Of a stretch of 64,000 nucleotides of DNA, positions 61,574 through 64,000 are shown piece by piece. The notes below the pieces were generated by a model. The model saw nothing but the letters and a program-made list of their open reading frames with translations. It had not been told where the DNA came from and ran no database searches. Positions within the stretch are counted from its first letter, which is position 1, and the number at the start of each line of letters is the position of its first letter. The stretch comes from Bacillota bacterium (lineage in GTDB: Bacteria; Bacillota; Sulfobacillia; Thermaerobacterales; RSA17), in assembly GCA_017577485.1 (NCBI GenBank), contig PKRI01000006.1, positions 1 to 64,000 on the forward strand, in the 5' to 3' direction. Made by a program: the position numbers and the translations under genes.

Positions 61574-63868
61574 GTGAACCTGGACCAGGTGATCGAGCAG
61601 TTGAGGTCCGACCCCCGGTTCATGGCCCGGGTCTGCGCCTGGCGGGAGGAACCGGCCCGGCCGGCGCGCCATGCCGATTGGCCCGCCGGCGTCGGCGACG
61701 AACTGCGCCGTGCATTGCGGCAGGCCGGCATCGACCGTCCTTACATCCACCAGGCCGAGGCCGTCGAGGCGGCCATGGCCGGCCGCCACGTGGTGGTGGT
61801 GACTCCCACGGCCTCCGGCAAGACGCTGTGCTACAACGTGCCCATCCTGCAGGCGGTCCTGGAGGATCCCAACGCCCGGGCCCTGTGCCTGTTTCCCACC
61901 AAGGCCCTGGCCCAGGACCAGAGCACGGGGCTCAACGCCCTGGTGGACCGCCTCGGCCGCGACATCAAGACCTACACCTACGACGGCGACACGCCGCCCA
62001 ACGCGCGCCGGGCCATCCGGGCCGCCGGGCACGTGGTCATCACCAACCCCGACATGCTCCACACCGGCATCCTGCCCCACCACACCAAGTGGGTCAAACT
62101 CTTCGAGAACCTCCGCTACGTGGTCATCGACGAACTGCACGCCTACCGGGGCGTGTTCGGCAGCCACCTGGCCAACGTGATCCGGCGGCTGCGGCGGATC
62201 TGCCGCCATTACGGCAGCGACCCCACCTTCATCCTCTGCTCCGCCACCATCGCCAATCCCCGGGAACTGGCGGAGCGCATGGTGGGCGACCAGGTCCACC
62301 TGGTGGACCGGACCGGCGCGCCCAGCGCCGCCCGTCACTTCGTGATCTACAGCCCGCCGCTGGTGGACCCGCGCCTGGGCCTGCGGCGCAGCGTGCTGCT
62401 GGAAGCCCGCGATATCGCCGCCCGCCTGGTGCGCAACGACATCCAGACCATCGTCTTCGCCCGCAGCCGGCTCAACGTGGAGGTGCTGCTGGGCTACCTG
62501 CGGGAGGCCGCCGGCCAGGCCGTGGGGCACCACCGTATCCAGGCCTACCGCGGCGGCTACCTGCCGGGCGAGCGCCGGCAGATCGAGCGGGGCCTGCGGG
62601 ACGGCAGCATCCGCGCCGTGGTATCCACCAACGCCCTGGAGCTGGGCATCGACATCGGCACCATGGAGGCCTGCGTCATGGCGGGCTATCCCGGGACGGT
62701 GGCCAGCACCTGGCAGCAGGCGGGGCGCGCCGGCCGCCGGTCGGGCACGTCGCTGACGGTGATGGTGGCCTCGTCCCACCCCCTGGACCAGTACATCGCC
62801 GCCCATCCCCAGTTCTTCTTCGACAACCCGCCGGAAGCGGCGCGCATCCACCCCGACAACCTGTTCATCCTGATGAGCCACGTGAAGTGCGCCGCCTTCG
62901 AACTGCCCTTCACCGCCGGCGAGCGCTTCGGCGCCCACCCCGTGGATGACCTGATGGACTACCTGGCCCAGGAGCGGGTGGTACGGCCGGTGGGCGACCG
63001 CTGGTACTGGATGGCCGACCACTTCCCGGCCAACGACGTGTCGCTGCGCACGGCCGCCCAGGAGAACGTGGTCATCATCGACCGGTCGGAGGGCCGCGCC
63101 CAGGTCATCGGCGAGCTGGACAAGTTCAGCGCGCCGCTCTTCGTCCACGACGAGGCCATCTACCTGCACCGCGGAGGCCAGTACCAGGTGGAGCACTTCG
63201 ATTTCCAGGAGAACAAGGCGTACGTCCGCAAGGTCGACGTCGATTACTACACCGACGCCCAGCTGGCCGTGGACATCAAGGTCCTGGACGTGCTGCGCTC
63301 CGGCGAGGATGAAGGTCCCGCGCCGTCGCGGGCGGCCTCCCGGCACTTCGGCGAGGTGCTGGTGACGGCCCGGCCCACCATCTTCAAGAAGATCAAGTTC
63401 GACACCCGGGAGAACGTGGGCTGGGGCCGCATCCACCTGCCTGAGCAGCAGATGCACACCACCGCCTACTGGGTGGTGTTCCCGGACACCCTGCACCAGG
63501 AGATGCCGGCGCCCCAACTGCAGGCGGCGCTGACGGGCGTGGGGCACGTGCTGGCGCAGCTGGCGCCGCTTTACGTGATGTGCGATCCCCGGGACCTGTA
63601 CGCCGTGCCCCAGGTGCGGGCCCCCTTCACCCAGGCCCCGACCGTTTACATTTACGACGCGGTGCCCGGCGGCGTGGGGCTGGCGGATCGCCTGTACGAG
63701 ATGCACGACGAGCTGCTGGCGGCGGCGCTGCGGCTGCTGGAGGAGTGCCCCTGCCGGCGGGGGTGCCCGGCCTGCGTGGGCGCCGACGCCGTCATGGACC
63801 AGGGCGTCGACGCCCGGGCGGCGGCCCGCGCCCTGCTGGAGCGGGTGGCCTGCCGTGAGCCTGCGTGA
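61574..63868 (+). CDS. mrfA: DEAD/DEAH-box DNA repair helicase MrfA (YprA)
   Basis: 764-residue superfamily-2 helicase of the YprA/Hrq1 group: Walker A TPTASGKT (about 77-84), DELH at 186-189, SATIANP, Helicase C with STNALELGIDIG and QQAGRAGRRSG, the MrfA C-terminal domain and a four-cysteine zinc motif CPCRRGCPACVG near the end. In B. subtilis MrfA and MrfB repair mitomycin C damage. GTG 61574 behind GGGGGCGGG; an upstream frame exists but lacks a ribosome site. Overlaps mrfB by 14 bases. Confidence 0.93.
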   Translation: MNLDQVIEQLRSDPRFMARVCAWREEPARPARHADWPAGVGDELRRALRQAGIDRPYIHQAEAVEAAMAGRHVVVVTPTASGKTLCYNVPILQAVLEDPNARALCLFPTKALAQDQSTGLNALVDRLGRDIKTYTYDGDTPPNARRAIRAAGHVVITNPDMLHTGILPHHTKWVKLFENLRYVVIDELHAYRGVFGSHLANVIRRLRRICRHYGSDPTFILCSATIANPRELAERMVGDQVHLVDRTGAPSAARHFVIYSPPLVDPRLGLRRSVLLEARDIAARLVRNDIQTIVFARSRLNVEVLLGYLREAAGQAVGHHRIQAYRGGYLPGERRQIERGLRDGSIRAVVSTNALELGIDIGTMEACVMAGYPGTVASTWQQAGRAGRRSGTSLTVMVASSHPLDQYIAAHPQFFFDNPPEAARIHPDNLFILMSHVKCAAFELPFTAGERFGAHPVDDLMDYLAQERVVRPVGDRWYWMADHFPANDVSLRTAAQENVVIIDRSEGRAQVIGELDKFSAPLFVHDEAIYLHRGGQYQVEHFDFQENKAYVRKVDVDYYTDAQLAVDIKVLDVLRSGEDEGPAPSRAASRHFGEVLVTARPTIFKKIKFDTRENVGWGRIHLPEQQMHTTAYWVVFPDTLHQEMPAPQLQAALTGVGHVLAQLAPLYVMCDPRDLYAVPQVRAPFTQAPTVYIYDAVPGGVGLADRLYEMHDELLAAALRLLEECPCRRGCPACVGADAVMDQGVDARAAARALLERVACREPA

Positions 63869-64000
63869 CCGCCTGGAACGCCTGCGGCAGTTGGGCCTGG
63901 ACCCGGCTGCGGCCCCACCGCGCGGCCCGGTTGAGGGAACCGGTTCCGGCGCCGCCCAACGGCCCGGGTGCGGCGCTGCCCTGGAGGGGCCTGCGGGCGG
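63855..64000 (+). CDS. mrfB: MrfB (YprB) exonuclease-like protein, N-terminal part
   Basis: GTG 63855 opens a frame that runs to the window end: SLRDRLERLRQLGLDP, followed by an Ala/Pro/Gly-rich stretch. The start resembles YprB (SLK.KL.RLK), the partner of MrfA with a ribonuclease-H-like exonuclease fold. Position directly behind mrfA supports this. The catalytic domain is outside the window. Confidence 0.75.
   Translation, partial: MSLRDRLERLRQLGLDPAAAPPRGPVEGTGSGAAQRPGCGAALEGPAG

Noticed and set aside
61454-63706. Minus-strand open frame of 750 codons opposite mrfA
   Set aside because: Shadow frame; helicase motifs are on the plus strand.

Overview
The window is GC-rich (roughly 70 percent) DNA from an aerobic, spore-forming Gram-positive bacterium, most likely a high-GC Firmicute of the Thermaerobacter / Limnochordia kind (inference, no database search was run). 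Evidence: spoVS, spoVK, a ruined SspF-type spore protein, a YmcA/YlbF (Ric) protein next to miaB, a bacillithiol enzyme (BshC), Bacillus-type LexA boxes, and a gene order around recA-rny-ymdB-spoVS, miaB-ymcA-mutS-mutL-miaA-hfq-spoVK-hflX-glnA and lexA-yneA that matches Bacillus subtilis. GTG and TTG starts and 1-4 base gene overlaps are common.

Layout. 1-1000: lower-GC edge with a partial membrane protein, an IS256-type transposase scrap and a truncated spore-protein gene. 1004-2347: subtilase. 2390-9623: sulfur operon (rhodanese, CysO-MoeZ-rhodanese fusion, CysM, JAMM peptidase) followed by a glycosyltransferase and a large membrane protein. 9598-10159: S-adenosylmethionine decarboxylase unit with its own promoter and terminator. 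10223-14666: ndk, a MarR regulator, then methylthioadenosine/adenosylhomocysteine recycling (mtnP, ahcY, mtaD). 14692-22734: dehydrogenase, degenerate metallo-beta-lactamase-like protein, surE, cell-wall NodB-like protein, aldehyde dehydrogenase and two small hydrolases. 22736-25542: ABC-2 exporter operon (minus strand) whose promoter carries a perfect LexA box. 26053-27168: divergent yneA-like/lexA pair with SOS boxes. 27182-29470: glnA plus ANTAR regulator, with a dual-hexaloop antiterminator in the glnA leader. 29467-33708 and 33705-35537: DUF456-like, hflX, spoVK, hfq, miaA, mutL. 35619-40340: aa3-type cytochrome oxidase operon on the plus strand, inserted between mutL and mutS. 40391-50154: mutS, Ric fusion, miaB, MarR, coiled-coil protein, dipeptidase, acyl-CoA dehydrogenase, spoVS, ymdB. 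50237-54584: rny, a structured RNA, recX, recA, thpR. 54627-59606: metallophosphoesterase, cinA, FtsH-like protease and a small anchored protein. 59702-64000: bshC, and divergently mrfA-mrfB.

How the parts fit. DNA-damage response and repair dominate: lexA, yneA, recA, recX, mutS, mutL, mrfAB and a probably LexA-controlled exporter. RNA metabolism is the second theme (rny, ymdB, hfq, miaA, miaB, thpR, Ric). Three items stand out for follow-up: the fused sulfur-carrier/adenylyltransferase next to its JAMM peptidase, the glnA-ANTAR antitermination leader, and the approximately 235-base structured RNA between recX and rny whose 5' end can pair with its own terminator.
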